A DNA stretch of 64,000 nt from an uncultured Sinobacteraceae bacterium (GCA_937902995.1 CALEKY010000093.1:62001-126000), one strand, 5' to 3'. Shown: positions 16,380-26,009, counted from the first letter of the stretch. Notes: generated by a model from the sequence alone, not told the origin. Made by a program: numbers and translations.

Positions 16380-18257
16380 CTAGCGTTTGTTTCCGCGCAG
16401 CTCGACGACGCGCTGACGAAGCGACTCGAGGTCGGCGTTTGCGGGATCGATGGGCTCGCCGACGATCAAACCGATCTTGGGCCAGAACCGTCTCGGCCAA
16501 CGCTGCCACACTTTCGGATACTTGCGCGAGAACATCGAATCCCACAGTCCCTGCAGCGCCATCGGAATCACCGGCACCGGCGTTTCTTTCAAGATGCGAA
16601 GCACACCTGGACGAAACTCGCCTATTTCGCCGTCCGCAGTGAGCCGGCCTTCGGGAAAGATGCAGACGAGATTGCCGTCGCGCAGCTCGGCCGCAACGGT
16701 TTGAAACGCGCGTTCGTAAACCTCTGGATCCTCTTTCGCCGGCGCGACGGGAATGGCCTTCATGCCGCGAAAGATCGTCTTCAGCACCGGAATCCTGAAA
16801 ATGCCGGCCTCCATGATGAATCGGATCGGGCGTCGGCACGCGGCCGAAATCACGATCGCATCCGCGAAGCCCACGTGATTGCAGATCAAGAGCGCAGGAC
16901 CGTCTTCTGGAATATTGTCGAGGCCGCGCCGTTCGAGCCGATAGACGAAGTGCACGAGCATCCAGGCCAGGAAGCGCAACAGGAATTCCGGCACGAGTCC
17001 GTAGATGTACATCGCGACGAATGCATTCAGAATGCCCGTGAGCAGGAGTACCTGCGGAATCGTCATGCCGAGCTGCAGCGCAATGGCGCCGAGCGCAGCG
17101 GCAGCCACCATGAAAACGGCGTTCAAGATGCTGTTGGCGCCGATGACGCGCGACATGACCTCGCGCCGCGTGCGCTGTTGTACGAGCGCGTAGAGCGGCA
17201 CGATGAAGAAGCCGCCGAACAAGCCGATTGCGCCGAGATCGAGCAGAATGCGCCACGCGCCTGGCTGCCGAACGAACTCGGCAGCCGTCAGCGCTTCGCC
17301 GAAAGGATCGTGCGGCGTGGCGAAGTAGAGATCCACCGCGAATGCCGTGAGTCCGATCGAACCGAACGGCACGAGGCCGATCTCGACCTTGTGTCCGGAT
17401 AAGCGTTCGCACAGCAGCGAGCCGATACCGACGCCGGCCGAGAACAAAATGAGCATGACCGTTACGACTTGCTCGCTGCCGCCGAGCTCGTCTTTGGCGT
17501 ACAGCGGCAATTGCGCGAGCACGAGCGCGCCGTAGAACCAGAACCAGGAGATGCCGAGGATCGACAGGAATATGGTGCGCGATTCGCGCGCTGCCCGGAT
17601 GTTGTCCCAGGTCGAAGTCCACGGACGCCAATCGACACGCAAGTTAGGCGCCGCCGGCGTCAATCTCGGAATGGCGAGACTGAACAGAAACCCGACGACT
17701 GCGATGGCAATCAATGTCGTCGTGATGGCTCCTAGTTGCCCATAGGCAGCGAGTAGCCCGGCCGCGAGCGTGCCCAGCAGGATCGCCAGGAACGTGCCCA
17801 TCTCGAGCAAGCCGTTGCCGCCGACGAGCTCCTTGTCCGCGAGCACTTCGGGTAAGAGGCCGTATTTCGCGGGTGCGAAGAACGTCGACTGCGTGCCCAT
17901 CAGGAACAATGCCGCCAGCAGCAATTCGATGCTCTGCGTCGCAAAACCGATCGCCGCGGCGAGCATGATCGGAATCTCGCACGCCTTGACGACCTTCAGA
18001 ACGAGCGCCTTGTCGTAGCGATCGGCAAGCTGACCTGCGATGCCCGAGAACAGGACGAACGGCAAAATGAAGAGGCCTGCTGCAACGTTCGCAAGCAACG
18101 TCGGCGGCATCGTCGTGTACGTGCTCGCGTGATATGTCGCCAGAATGACGAGCACGTTCTTGTAGACGTTGTCATTGAACGCGCCGAGTGCCTGCGCTCC
18201 GAAGAAGGGCAGGAAGCGCCGTTGCGTGAATAACCTGAACTGGCTTTGATCGCTCAA
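16380..18257 (-). CDS. MFS transporter fused to 1-acylglycerol-3-phosphate-type acyltransferase
   Basis: 625 residues. Residues 1 to ~400 are a 12-segment MFS transporter of the LplT type (FGAQALGAFNDNVYKN at the N-terminus). Residues ~430-610 are a PlsC-like acyltransferase with NHVGFAD (the H-x4-D active site, ~458-464) and FPEGRLT (~534-540). In Aas/LplT systems such proteins import lysophospholipids and re-acylate them at the inner membrane. Here the third module, an acyl-ACP synthetase, is missing. A role in phospholipid repair is therefore likely but the acyl donor is unclear. Confidence 0.92.
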   Translation of the reverse strand: MSDQSQFRLFTQRRFLPFFGAQALGAFNDNVYKNVLVILATYHASTYTTMPPTLLANVAAGLFILPFVLFSGIAGQLADRYDKALVLKVVKACEIPIMLAAAIGFATQSIELLLAALFLMGTQSTFFAPAKYGLLPEVLADKELVGGNGLLEMGTFLAILLGTLAAGLLAAYGQLGAITTTLIAIAVVGFLFSLAIPRLTPAAPNLRVDWRPWTSTWDNIRAARESRTIFLSILGISWFWFYGALVLAQLPLYAKDELGGSEQVVTVMLILFSAGVGIGSLLCERLSGHKVEIGLVPFGSIGLTAFAVDLYFATPHDPFGEALTAAEFVRQPGAWRILLDLGAIGLFGGFFIVPLYALVQQRTRREVMSRVIGANSILNAVFMVAAAALGAIALQLGMTIPQVLLLTGILNAFVAMYIYGLVPEFLLRFLAWMLVHFVYRLERRGLDNIPEDGPALLICNHVGFADAIVISAACRRPIRFIMEAGIFRIPVLKTIFRGMKAIPVAPAKEDPEVYERAFQTVAAELRDGNLVCIFPEGRLTADGEIGEFRPGVLRILKETPVPVIPMALQGLWDSMFSRKYPKVWQRWPRRFWPKIGLIVGEPIDPANADLESLRQRVVELRGNKR

Positions 18258-18515
18258 AGGGAAGCCCGCGTGTTGTTGTTTGTTCTAGTTTAGCGGGCTC
18301 TGGGCTCTGGGCTCTGGACGCTGGGCTCTGGTAAGAGTTGTTTGCGCGGATGCGCCTTGCACTCCTGCTTCTTCCAAGGAGGGACGAGCAGAGCGGAGCG
18401 TGTGCTTGCGAGGAAAGGAGGCAATCGTCGTCGCGCTCTGCTCTGGCCGTCACCGTAGCTGTCGTGCCAGGCCCAGCGCCCAGCGTCCTTACTAGGGCGC
18501 GCGGCAGCGCGCTAG
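18258..18515. repeat. Heptameric GGGCTCT array with inverted C-rich partner
   Basis: Five GG-led heptamers run from 18295 to 18331 (GGGCTCT x3, GGACGCT, GGGCTCT). At ~18468-18490 the order is inverted (CCCAGCG units, reading GGACGCT GGGCGCT GGGCCTG on the other strand). The arrays flank ~135 bases containing no credible gene. The interval lies between the MFS-acyltransferase start and the end of the DUF1579 gene. Confidence 0.8.
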
Positions 18516-19046
18516 CTAGTGATCCACCATCTTCCTCGCCGTCACCTTCCAAAACGGCTGCCACGTTACGCCGTCCGGCGAGTGTTCCCAAACGCCGTTC
18601 ATGGTTTGTCCGCCGTCCGCGAACGAGGTCGTGCAGCGAATCTTCAACGAGCGTCCGCCGGCATTCCAATCGCCGAGCACGATCCAGCGATCGTCGCGCG
18701 GCTCGATGTCCCAAACGTTCGTTTGGCCGTTGTTGTAGTAGGTGTGGGCACGATAGCACCTGCGCTCGGCATCGAAGCCGATGATTTCGATGCACGCAGC
18801 AGCGATCGGTCCGATGTGCCCGTCGAAGCGGTGAATCAGGAACTGCCCACCCGGCAACCACTCGTACGTTTGTAGCGCACTGATCGGCGCTTCCGGTCCG
18901 GCAGGACCCGCATATTGCTGGCCTTCCATGTGCCACTTACCGATGAAAGGATCGAGCCGCTCGTGCTCCGGATCGAGCGCCAGCTGCGTTCCGTGGATCG
19001 ACGCGCTCGGCTGCGTGCCGCGCGTCGTGCTTCCTGGATGAGCCAT
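18516..19046 (-). CDS. DUF1579 family protein
   Basis: 176 residues from the ATG at 19046. The pattern LDPFIGKWHMEGQQY near residue 35, YEWLPGGQFLIHRFDG, and the closing GVWEHSPDGVTWQPFWKVTARK fit DUF1579, a single beta-barrel domain (lipocalin-like) of unknown function. It has no signal peptide, so it is probably cytosolic. It stands alone, leftward, with repeat arrays on both sides. Confidence 0.75.
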   Translation of the reverse strand: MAHPGSTTRGTQPSASIHGTQLALDPEHERLDPFIGKWHMEGQQYAGPAGPEAPISALQTYEWLPGGQFLIHRFDGHIGPIAAACIEIIGFDAERRCYRAHTYYNNGQTNVWDIEPRDDRWIVLGDWNAGGRSLKIRCTTSFADGGQTMNGVWEHSPDGVTWQPFWKVTARKMVDH

Positions 19047-19453
19047 GGCGATCTCCTCGTCAATCATGGGAGAGAAATCGTAGGCGACGAGCCGAGTCCC
19101 TCACGTTCGTGTTCGACGCAGGGGAATAGGGGGTTACACGCGCTGAAGTCGCTGACGAGGGCACTTCGTGGACTTGGGGCACGGGGCTTGGGGCTCGGGC
19201 AGAAACGCGCGAAGCGTATGCCAAGGTCTCAGACCGAATGGCGGGAGAACGCCATTCACCAGTCAGGGTTCGACCTGGCAACGTGAAGTTCGGCTCGGTG
19301 CACCGGCCCTTGTATACGGAGGCAAGTAGCGCGAAGCGCATTGAAAAACTCGGAGCAGGAGAGTATCCATTCGCAAGTCACTCGCGCATTCGCTCCGAGT
19401 GCGCGACCAATAACAGCCGCGGCAGCGGAGTTTCAGAACAAGGGGGATTCGCG
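19047..19453. other. Intergenic region with a short GG-led heptamer array
   Basis: This 407-base gap separates two divergent genes. It holds three 7-base units at 19177-19197 (GGGCACG, GGGCTTG, GGGCTCG). The in-frame extension upstream of the DUF6351 start (back to 19238) lacks any recognisable domain and is not called. No convincing promoter was found. Confidence 0.55.
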
Positions 19454-22021
19454 ATGAGCGAGGTTGGAGCGCGCGAGCGAAGGGCGTTGGTTCTTTCGCG
19501 CAGGTTCGGGTGGTTGCTTGCCGCCATCGGTACGGTGGCACTTGCAGGTGCGGGCGCATCGGTCGTGCACGGGAAGCGCGATGCGCACGCGCCGCAGGCG
19601 AGCGCCAAGGTGGCGACAAAAGGGCACCACGACGAAAATCATTCGCACGGCAAGCATCAGCACGATCACAAGGCTGCCAAAGGCAAGAAGCCGGATCATC
19701 ACAAGAGCCACGATCACGGGAAGGGCAAGCACGATCACGCCAAGGGGAAGGGCGTCGAGCTGCGCATCGTGTCGAGCCCACCGGAGTATGTCTCCGGCGG
19801 CGACGCGCGCATCGAGGTCATCGCCGCGCCTGGATTGCACGACAAGCTCGAATGGTTCCTGAACGGTCACCGGATCGACGTCAAGCTCGCTGCCAAAGGC
19901 GGTCACAAGCTCGAAGGCGTCGTCAGCGGTTTCGTTGAAGGTCGCAATGTGCTCGAGGTCTACGTCAAGAAGAGCACGCTGCGCGACTCGCTCGAGATCA
20001 CGAACTATCCCATTACCGGCCCGATGTTCTCGGGTCCGCAGCAACATCCCTTCGTCTGTACGACGACACAGAACGGGGTGGGCAGACAGCCGCTCGTCGA
20101 CAGCCCGGTACCGCCTGGCACGAAGGTGTTCGACAGCTCCGGTAACGTCATCGGCTACAGCCGCAATTGCTCGATCGAGACGTTCGTTACTTATTTATAT
20201 AGAACGACCGGCAACGCCTGGGCCACGCTGCCTGCCGATGGCAGCCGGCCCGCTGACATGTCGACGATCACGCTGTCGGACGGCAGAACCGTGGACTTCA
20301 TCGTTCGTCGCGAGATCGGCTCGATCAATCGATTCTTGTACAGCATCGCGATGTTGGCGCCCGCCGGCGAGAATCCTGACGAGCCGGATACGAGCTTGTG
20401 GAATGGCCGGCTGTTGTACTGGTTCCAGGGAGGCGTGGCGATCGGTCACACGCAAGGCACGGTGCACAGCGGCTCGCTGAACCCCGATATCCTGAAGCTC
20501 GGTTATGCGATCGTACATTCGAGCGGCAACAACACGGGCACGCACTACAACCTGCAGGTTGCCGGCGAGACGGCAATGATGACCAAGGAGCGCTTCATCG
20601 AGCGCTACGGCGTGCCCACGTACACAGTCGGTCTCGGGGGATCGGGCGGCGCGATTCAGCAGTACATCATCGCGCAGAACCATCCTGGTGTGCTCGATGC
20701 GCTGCTGCCCGTGCAGTCGTATCCCGACATGGTCACGCAGACCATTCACATCGGCGATTGCGAATTGCTCGAGCACTACATGGACGTCACCGACCGCGCG
20801 AATCCGAAATGGCGGGAGACGAAGAATCGGAGCTGGCTCGTCGGATTGAATGCAGAGGACGGCGTGCCCGATCCGCTTGCCCAACTCAAGGCTGTGCTCG
20901 GGTACAGCACCGCGATGGGCTCGACCGAATGCATCGCGTCATGGCGAGGGTTGACGCCGCTCGCAATGAACCCGCTGTATGGGCAGGTGCCGAACCAAGA
21001 GAACTACGAGCCGCAATCGGACATCGCTGCGATCCGTTGGACGCACTGGGACGATCTGCGCAACATCTACGGCGTCGATAAGACCGGTGCAGCGCGTCCG
21101 ACCTGGGACAACGTCGGCGTGCAGTACGGCTTGCGCTCGCTGCAGGAAGGGAAGATCACGATGGATGAGTTCCTGCACCTGAACTGGCACATCGGCGGGT
21201 GGAAACACCCGAGCGAAATGGTGCAGGAAGGCTTCCCGTTCTTTGGTACGTCGGACAGCGAGATCCAGAAAGCGCTCACGATTCCCGGATATTTCGATCC
21301 GTGGAGCCGGCGCAACATGAACTTGGGCTCGAATCCGAACAAGCCCGCACCGCGTACGGAAGGCGACTTGAGTGCGATGCGTGCCGCGTATACCTCGGGC
21401 ATGGTGTTCAGCGGCAAGCTCGATCGGCCGACGATCGATCATCGGCAGTACATGGAGCGCGAGCTCGACATGCACAACGTGCATCAGAGCTTTGCCGTGC
21501 GTAAACGCGTGATCGACCGCATGGGTAACTCGGACATGCTGGTCATTTGGTTCACGGACACCGTGCCGGGTGTGCCGAAGGCAAGCCAATCGATGGATGC
21601 GATCGCGGTCATGGACGAGTGGATGCGCAACATCAAAGCGAATCCGCACAAGAGCATTCGCCAGAATCGTCCGGCACGCGCGGTCGATAGCTGCTTCGAC
21701 GTGAACGGCCAGCTCATCTATGCGGGCGACGATGCTTGGGACGGCATCCTTGACGATAAGCCGGCCGGTCCTTGCACGCAGCGCTTCCCGATCTATTCGA
21801 CTTCGCGCATCGTGGCCGGAGCGCCTATCGAGGGCGGTGTCTACAAGTGCGCTCTGAAGCCGGTCCAGCGCGCCGTCGCCGACGGCGACTATCTACCGTG
21901 GACGCCGACGGCTGCGCAGATCGCACAGCTGAAGAAGATTTTCCCGAACGGCGTGTGCGATTACAGCAAGCCGGATCAGGCGCGGCCCAAGGAGGAGGGG
22001 AGTAAGGGGAAAGGGAAGTAG
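19454..22021 (+). CDS. DUF6351-type secreted protein with alpha/beta-hydrolase-like motif and His-rich segment
   Basis: 855 residues from the ATG at 19454, preceded by AGGGGGA. An N-terminal hydrophobic segment (FGWLLAAIGTVALAGAGASVV) is a signal peptide or anchor after a long basic stretch. Residues ~56-100 are strongly His/Lys/Asp-rich (GHHDENHSHGKHQHDH and similar), a probable metal-binding linker. A beta domain follows (LEWFLNGHRIDV), then a large hydrolase-like domain with GLGGSGGAIQQY (~392-403), a G-x-S-x-G nucleophile elbow. I recall this architecture as DUF6351; the substrate is unknown. The last residues (KEEGSKGKGK) are encoded by a purine-rich repeat. Confidence 0.75.
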   Translation: MSEVGARERRALVLSRRFGWLLAAIGTVALAGAGASVVHGKRDAHAPQASAKVATKGHHDENHSHGKHQHDHKAAKGKKPDHHKSHDHGKGKHDHAKGKGVELRIVSSPPEYVSGGDARIEVIAAPGLHDKLEWFLNGHRIDVKLAAKGGHKLEGVVSGFVEGRNVLEVYVKKSTLRDSLEITNYPITGPMFSGPQQHPFVCTTTQNGVGRQPLVDSPVPPGTKVFDSSGNVIGYSRNCSIETFVTYLYRTTGNAWATLPADGSRPADMSTITLSDGRTVDFIVRREIGSINRFLYSIAMLAPAGENPDEPDTSLWNGRLLYWFQGGVAIGHTQGTVHSGSLNPDILKLGYAIVHSSGNNTGTHYNLQVAGETAMMTKERFIERYGVPTYTVGLGGSGGAIQQYIIAQNHPGVLDALLPVQSYPDMVTQTIHIGDCELLEHYMDVTDRANPKWRETKNRSWLVGLNAEDGVPDPLAQLKAVLGYSTAMGSTECIASWRGLTPLAMNPLYGQVPNQENYEPQSDIAAIRWTHWDDLRNIYGVDKTGAARPTWDNVGVQYGLRSLQEGKITMDEFLHLNWHIGGWKHPSEMVQEGFPFFGTSDSEIQKALTIPGYFDPWSRRNMNLGSNPNKPAPRTEGDLSAMRAAYTSGMVFSGKLDRPTIDHRQYMERELDMHNVHQSFAVRKRVIDRMGNSDMLVIWFTDTVPGVPKASQSMDAIAVMDEWMRNIKANPHKSIRQNRPARAVDSCFDVNGQLIYAGDDAWDGILDDKPAGPCTQRFPIYSTSRIVAGAPIEGGVYKCALKPVQRAVADGDYLPWTPTAAQIAQLKKIFPNGVCDYSKPDQARPKEEGSKGKGK

Positions 22022-22263
22022 TGGAGTAGGGAATGAGGGAAGAAGGGAAGAAGGGAAGGCGAGGGTTCTCGCAACCAAGACACCTTCTACTTTCTCCCGA
22101 CCCCAATTCCGCGAACGATTTGGCGGTGCGGAGTTCTCCGACTCCGCACCGCCATTTTGTATGCCCGTTTTCCCTTTTCCCACTTCTCTCACTCGAACGA
22201 TGCAAGCCAGCAATCCTGCATCGCTGTTTGCGTTCTCGCTTCCCTCCTTCCCTCATTCCCTAG
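21990..22263. repeat. Purine-rich array with inverted pyrimidine-rich partner
   Basis: GGGAAGAA/GGGAATGA-type units, mostly with an 8-base period, run from ~21990 to 22063. The inverted set (CCCTCCTT, CCCTCATT) lies at ~22235-22260. Each arm overlaps the end of a coding sequence: DUF6351 on the left and DUF885 on the right. A terminator hairpin lies between them. Confidence 0.75.
22122..22157 (+). terminator. Terminator hairpin between convergent genes
   Basis: A perfect 13-bp stem (22122-22134 with 22141-22153) with a 6-base loop, followed by ATTTTGT on the plus strand. It would end transcription of the DUF6351 gene. It may also stop the converging DUF885 transcript, though the minus-strand side is less T-rich. 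Confidence 0.8.
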
Positions 22264-24007
22264 CGGGGGCGCGCTGCGCCGGCACGAATTCCTCCATCAC
22301 GGCTTTCTCGATCAGCTCGAATGGCAACAGTCCTTGGCTGATGATGAAGTCGTGATAGGCGAGTCGATCGAAGCGATCCGCCAACGCGATCTCGACTCTT
22401 GTGCGGAGCGCATTGAGCTTCGCATAGCCATAAAAGTAGGCCGTTGCCTGGCCGGGCGCTCTGAATGTGTATCGATCGACTTCCTGCTTGGCCATCGGTT
22501 CGGACAGCACGACTTCTTCCGTCAAGAAGCGCAGCGCTTCTTCCGGCTGGATCAAGCCGAGATTGAGCATCGGATCGAGGAATGCGCGCGCGGCGCGCAT
22601 CATGCGCATTTGCAGAACACCGACTTGTCCGTCGAGCGGCAAGTACTCCTTCGTCTGCGCTTCCGCATAGAGCGCCCATCCTTCGACGTTCGCACTATTG
22701 AACGCAAACACGACGCGCGCGATGGACACGCCGCGTTCCAACATCTTGGCGAACTGCAGCTCATGTCCCGGCCGCGCTTCGTGGGCGGTCAACGTCCAGG
22801 CGACGGCGTCGTTCGTGAAGTCGTCCATCTCCGCGCCGGGCCGTGCATTGGGGTTACGAACCGGAAGCACGAACTCGGCCGGTTCTCCCGTATTGCCGAT
22901 GAGACGCGGAGGACTGACGTGCGGTGCCGGCTGCGCAGCGGATTCCGCTTCGGTCGCCAACCGAATCACCGCTTCGCGTTCCGGTAGCGTGACGAGCCGT
23001 TCGCGCCGCAAGATATCCTCGATGCGCGACAGACGCTCGCGATAGAACGGCAGCAGTTGGTCTTCCGCGATGCGCTCCTTCTTGAGCAGGCGAATCACTT
23101 CGCGGTAGTCGTCCGTTTTCCAGCCTCGCTCCGCGGCCAATGCGCGCGCCAGCGTTCGCAGCTCAGACCTCGTTTCGACGAAGCTCGCCGAAGCGCGGTC
23201 GATGAGCTCTTGCGGGCTCATCTTCACGCCGAACTGCTTGAGGTTGTCGGCGTACACCTCGAGCGGCAGACGATTGGTTTGTCGCGCACGCGGCAACACG
23301 GTCGAGCGAATCCACTCGCCGTATTCGTTGATCTGCCGGCGCAGCGTCTGCATGTCCTTTTGCCAGCCCTTGAGTCGGCTTTTCTTGAACAGATCTTCGA
23401 TGCCGTCGAGGTAGCGCTGCTGGTTGTCCAGGTTCTGCTGCAATTCGACGATCCATGGGCCGAGCAGAGACGGATCTTTGGCGGCTTCTTCGTAGCGCGC
23501 GCGAGCGAGCGATGTGATCGGTTCATAGCCCGCTTCGCGGCCGACGTATCGACGCAGCCTCACGACGGCAGCCGGCCAGCGTTCCTTCGGTACGCGTTCG
23601 TCGAGCAGATTCCGGAATCCTCCGAAAATGGCTTGCGGCAGGTCGTAGACCGGCAGCAGGTGCTTGCGATTGATTCGCGAGCTCGCGATTTGGTCGTGTG
23701 CAGCCGCGATCAGAATGTCCAAGTCCTGCTGTACGCGCACGTCCTGTGTTGCGGCGCGCACGGCTTCGAGTTGCTTCGCGGCAGCCTCGAGGTCGGCCTC
23801 GGCCCGCTCCGCGAAGCCCGGCCTGAGATCGAAGATCTCTTCATCGTAGCCTTCGACGCCGATCGAAGATGCGGACTCCGGACTGTACTTGGCGATGACC
23901 TGTAGTAGAACCTGTGCATGCCGATTGCTTTCTTCAGTCCAATCGGTCTGCGCGACGGATGTCGAACACCCGACGACAGCGATGAATGCAACGAGCCAAC
24001 GAGTCAT
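22253..24007 (-). CDS. DUF885 family secreted metallopeptidase-like protein
   Basis: 584 residues. The signal peptide MTRWLVAFIAVVGCSTSVAQ may be a lipoprotein signal around VVGC. The body is helical. The diagnostic zinc motif HEARPGHE is at ~408-415, with the downstream Glu in NVEGWALYAEAQ. DUF885 proteins are predicted zinc-dependent peptidases of the carboxypeptidase Taq/M32-like fold; substrates are unknown. It is a single leftward gene. Confidence 0.87.
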   Translation of the reverse strand: MTRWLVAFIAVVGCSTSVAQTDWTEESNRHAQVLLQVIAKYSPESASSIGVEGYDEEIFDLRPGFAERAEADLEAAAKQLEAVRAATQDVRVQQDLDILIAAAHDQIASSRINRKHLLPVYDLPQAIFGGFRNLLDERVPKERWPAAVVRLRRYVGREAGYEPITSLARARYEEAAKDPSLLGPWIVELQQNLDNQQRYLDGIEDLFKKSRLKGWQKDMQTLRRQINEYGEWIRSTVLPRARQTNRLPLEVYADNLKQFGVKMSPQELIDRASASFVETRSELRTLARALAAERGWKTDDYREVIRLLKKERIAEDQLLPFYRERLSRIEDILRRERLVTLPEREAVIRLATEAESAAQPAPHVSPPRLIGNTGEPAEFVLPVRNPNARPGAEMDDFTNDAVAWTLTAHEARPGHELQFAKMLERGVSIARVVFAFNSANVEGWALYAEAQTKEYLPLDGQVGVLQMRMMRAARAFLDPMLNLGLIQPEEALRFLTEEVVLSEPMAKQEVDRYTFRAPGQATAYFYGYAKLNALRTRVEIALADRFDRLAYHDFIISQGLLPFELIEKAVMEEFVPAQRAPARE

Positions 24008-24205
24008 GGTGATTTCCTAAGGATTCAAAGACACAAGTTTCGCGCATCGCAAAGCGACGCGCTATCGCGAAGCGTACTGAGCTTTTCTTGGGTGGTTCGA
24101 CTCAGTGGGCGGTTGGAAGGTTGCGTCGATGGCGGGGTAAGGCTTTTTCCTTGCACTGGGCGCCGAAAAGCTTTCACGCTGCGCGGCGCTCAATGCCGCG
24201 CCCAA

Positions 24206-24233
24206 CCTTCAGCCTTCAGCCTTCAGTCTTCAG
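24206..24233. repeat. Heptameric CCTTCAG array
   Basis: Four 7-base units (CCTTCAG x3, TCTTCAG) lie just before the end of the diguanylate cyclase gene. The other strand reads CTGAAGG, the same unit as the arrays at 42786-42806 and 52088-52122. The rest of the 228-base gap (24008-24235) holds no gene. Confidence 0.75.
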
Positions 24234-24235
24234 TC

Positions 24236-25213
24236 TCACCTGGGTCGACTCAGCGTCTCGCCAGCGATCGAGAACGTGCCGGTCTGAAGAAGCGCATTCG
24301 AATACTCGACCCGGTCTCGCCCGCAACGTTTCGCTCTCAACAAAGCAGCGTCGGCATGCGAAAGCATCTCGCTCAAGCTCGTAGGCTGCTCGAACACGGC
24401 AATTCCGATGCTCGTCGTCGGGCGGATGATGTGCGAGCCGTGATGTACCACGCAGTCGGCGACGGCCATACGCAGACGCTCCGCAACGTCGAGCGCTTGC
24501 ACTTCGCTCACATCGTTCATGAGCACGGCAAACTCTTCGCCGCCCAAGCGGCCGAGAACGTCATCGGTACGTATCAGCGGCCGCAATGCGCGGGCAACGG
24601 ACTTGAGCACTTTGTCGCCCGCAGCGTGTCCGTACACATCGTTGATGTACTTGAATCGGTCGAGATCCAACATGAGCGCAGCGACGGAGTGCCCGAGTCG
24701 CATTGCATCCTGCAAGAGCTGCTCTCCGTGCGCGAAGAACGCGCGCCGGTTGTGCAATCCCGTGAGCTCATCGGTATGTGCCAGCGCTTCGGCGCGGCGC
24801 TTGGCTTCTTCGATCTCGAGCTCCATGTGCTTGCGATCTGTGATATCCGTGGCGATCTCCATGCGAACCAAGCGCCCGTCGCCCCAATGAATCGCTTGAT
24901 CTCGGCACTGATACCAACGTCCGTTGCGCGTGTTCTGGAATTCCCAGACATACGGAGCCGTCGGATTGCCTTCCGTATCGACGAGACGGGCGTTCGTACA
25001 GAAGCTGCAGGGACCGGATTGCCCTTCCTGCAGCACTTCCCAGCACTTCCGGCCTCGGTAATCGTTGCCGAAATGCGATCGGCCGTACCGATTCATGAAG
25101 AGCATTTCGCCGTCTTTCATGTCGGCGACGTAGACGGCTGCATCGAGACTGTCGAGCACGGCCGCCATGCTGCGGTAATACCCGGATGTTTCGATCGGAT
25201 CGCTGTCGGTCAT
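24236..25213 (-). CDS. PAS-GGDEF diguanylate cyclase
   Basis: 325 residues. Residues ~15-130 form a PAS-type sensor domain (LDSLDAAVYVADMKDGEMLFMNRYG) with a CSFC pair. Residues ~145-310 form a GGDEF domain starting AHTDELTGLHNRRAF and containing the active-site GGEEF (~223-227). The inhibitory I-site RTDD lies five residues before GGEEF, so product inhibition by cyclic di-GMP is expected. It would synthesise cyclic di-GMP in response to a cytosolic signal; no membrane segment is seen. Confidence 0.93.
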   Translation of the reverse strand: MTDSDPIETSGYYRSMAAVLDSLDAAVYVADMKDGEMLFMNRYGRSHFGNDYRGRKCWEVLQEGQSGPCSFCTNARLVDTEGNPTAPYVWEFQNTRNGRWYQCRDQAIHWGDGRLVRMEIATDITDRKHMELEIEEAKRRAEALAHTDELTGLHNRRAFFAHGEQLLQDAMRLGHSVAALMLDLDRFKYINDVYGHAAGDKVLKSVARALRPLIRTDDVLGRLGGEEFAVLMNDVSEVQALDVAERLRMAVADCVVHHGSHIIRPTTSIGIAVFEQPTSLSEMLSHADAALLRAKRCGRDRVEYSNALLQTGTFSIAGETLSRPR

Positions 25214-25595
25214 GTCGATCGGTCCCGTCGAGTCGGTTCGTGAATCGTCGTCGCGAAGCTCTTTCTCACCGTTGGCGATGCGCAGGATCTATGGAAGCGC
25301 AAATGCAAGCGCGGCGGGCGTTCACACTCTCTGCCGATTGTTCGTGCGAGTTTCGCGGAACCGACTACGGGATCTGCCGGATATTCGCAATCCATAGGCT
25401 GCTCGAACCGTCAGGGATTCGACGGTCCGGTCCTCGCCGTGCGACGCTCCTCGCAAATTTGTTCGGAGGGCTTACTCAGGGCGCGCGAACTCTGCGGGCA
25501 TACCGTCGAGTTGCGGTCGACAGTTGCATGTATATTGCCGACACGTCATAAATCGCGTCGAAAACGTGAGTAAGGTCGCAAGACGTGAGGGTCCG
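25214..25595. other. Intergenic region between divergent genes
   Basis: This 382-base gap lies between the diguanylate cyclase and the lipoprotein gene and would hold both promoters. Candidate open frames are short and have no recognisable domain. I see no repeat or RNA gene in it. Confidence 0.5.
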
Positions 25596-26009
25596 ATGAG
25601 AGTGCTAATCGCGATTGCGTCGCTGTTGTTGCTCAGTGCTTGCGGGGGAGAGACGAGCTCGGACCCTGTGCGCATATTCCAGGATGCATTCGGTCTGCAG
25701 GAGGTGCCCGAAGGTGTGGTGCCGCTGCACGGCTATCAGCTCGCTCGGCAGCGTTTCTTCACGAAGCGCGTGGAGATGTGGCGGCTGCATCTCGTGGGTC
25801 CGCGTGCTCAGGCGTTCGTCAGAGAGCGTTGGCCGGACCTGGAGGCGACAACGGTTCGCTCGTTCGTGCAAGGCACGCAGACGCCTTGGTTCGCCCCGGG
25901 ACGTGAAATCAAGTACGTGAATCTGGTCTCGAAATCCGACCCCGCCGTTTACGTGATGCTGCACCCGCAGTCCCAGGAAGTCTTCATTGCCTACGATCCG
26001 CGTTACTAG
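25596..26009 (+). CDS. Hypothetical lipoprotein
   Basis: 137 residues. MRVLIAIASLLLLSACGGE is a lipoprotein signal with lipobox LSAC. The mature part (~120 residues) has alpha/beta character (YQLARQRFFTKRVEMWRLHLVGPRAQAF) and no recognised domain. The start at 25596 is chosen because it begins the signal. It precedes an MBL-fold hydrolase by ~100 bases in the same direction, but there is no sign of a functional link. Confidence 0.75.
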   Translation: MRVLIAIASLLLLSACGGETSSDPVRIFQDAFGLQEVPEGVVPLHGYQLARQRFFTKRVEMWRLHLVGPRAQAFVRERWPDLEATTVRSFVQGTQTPWFAPGREIKYVNLVSKSDPAVYVMLHPQSQEVFIAYDPRY

